Part shown: piece after piece, positions 49,425 through 49,446 of the stretch
Position numbering within the stretch: position 1 is the stretch's first letter
Layout of the letters: the number at the start of each line of letters is the position of its first letter
NCBI GenBank assembly: GCA_023416515.1
Contig: JAEZHP010000182.1
Location: 1-49,446, forward strand
DNA length: 49,446 nucleotides
Direction: 5' to 3'
Origin: Pseudomonadota bacterium
Lineage (GTDB): Bacteria > Pseudomonadota > Alphaproteobacteria > Sphingomonadales > Sphingomonadaceae
Made by a program: the position numbers and the translations under genes
The notes under the pieces: generated by a model
Told to the model about the DNA's origin: nothing
What the model saw: only the letters and a program-made list of their open reading frames with translations
The model's database searches: none

Positions 49425-49446
49425 GGGACCATCCGCGTCAGCGGAT

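Overview
The window is GC-rich alphaproteobacterial DNA and very probably comes from a sphingomonad. The best evidence is a serine palmitoyltransferase whose PLP lysine (K265) and stacking histidine (H159) fall at the same residue numbers as in the Sphingomonas paucimobilis enzyme. It sits next to a dedicated acyl carrier protein and a candidate ceramide reductase. LptF/LptG, a FecI/FecR/TonB-receptor module and long-tailed ribosomal protein L21 agree with this.

Layout. 1-5.7 kb: tail of a YcaQ-like protein, small membrane and lipoprotein genes, tRNA-Ala(GGC), a TIGR02300 protein, cytidylate kinase, then a translationally coupled pair encoding a TPR/Rossmann/class III cyclase-like protein and a membrane-anchored TIR protein. 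5.7-14.7 kb: a lasso-peptide-type RiPP locus. A leftward arm carries an ABC exporter and two GT2 glycosyltransferases. A rightward arm carries a B2 protease, an HPr-kinase-like kinase, a PqqD-like recognition protein (B1), an asparagine-synthetase-like cyclase, a nucleotidyltransferase and, last, a 53-residue candidate precursor. 14.7-31.1 kb, all leftward: a FecI-type sigma factor, FecR, an STN-type TonB receptor, an autotransporter and a 2981-residue secreted RTX/cadherin-like giant with an internal metzincin motif. 31.3-36.1 kb: SGNH hydrolase, tRNA-Ser(CGA), HspQ, rplU-rpmA, GNAT, a PF10118 hydrolase and a divergent TetR regulator. 36.1-49.4 kb: obgE, then an envelope-lipid region (ceramide-reductase-like protein, Pycsar-effector-family membrane protein, ACP, serine palmitoyltransferase, hybrid histidine kinase, lipid kinase, lptF-lptG, fatty acid hydroxylase, candidate ceramide synthase), ending with exonuclease III and msrA.

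How the genes work together. The lasso locus should make, thread, phosphorylate and possibly glycosylate a small peptide and export it. The precursor ends in serine, the kind of residue the kinase family modifies, but its core does not fit the standard ring rules. The sigma/FecR/TonB genes form a classical surface-signalling circuit that may also control the autotransporter and the giant protein. The lipid region contains most of a bacterial ceramide pathway beside LPS-transport genes, as expected for bacteria that place glycosphingolipids in the outer membrane.

The best candidates for something undescribed are the non-canonical lasso precursor with its kinase/nucleotidyltransferase/glycosyltransferase set, and the coupled cyclase-TIR pair. 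All calls come from reading the sequence; no database search was possible.
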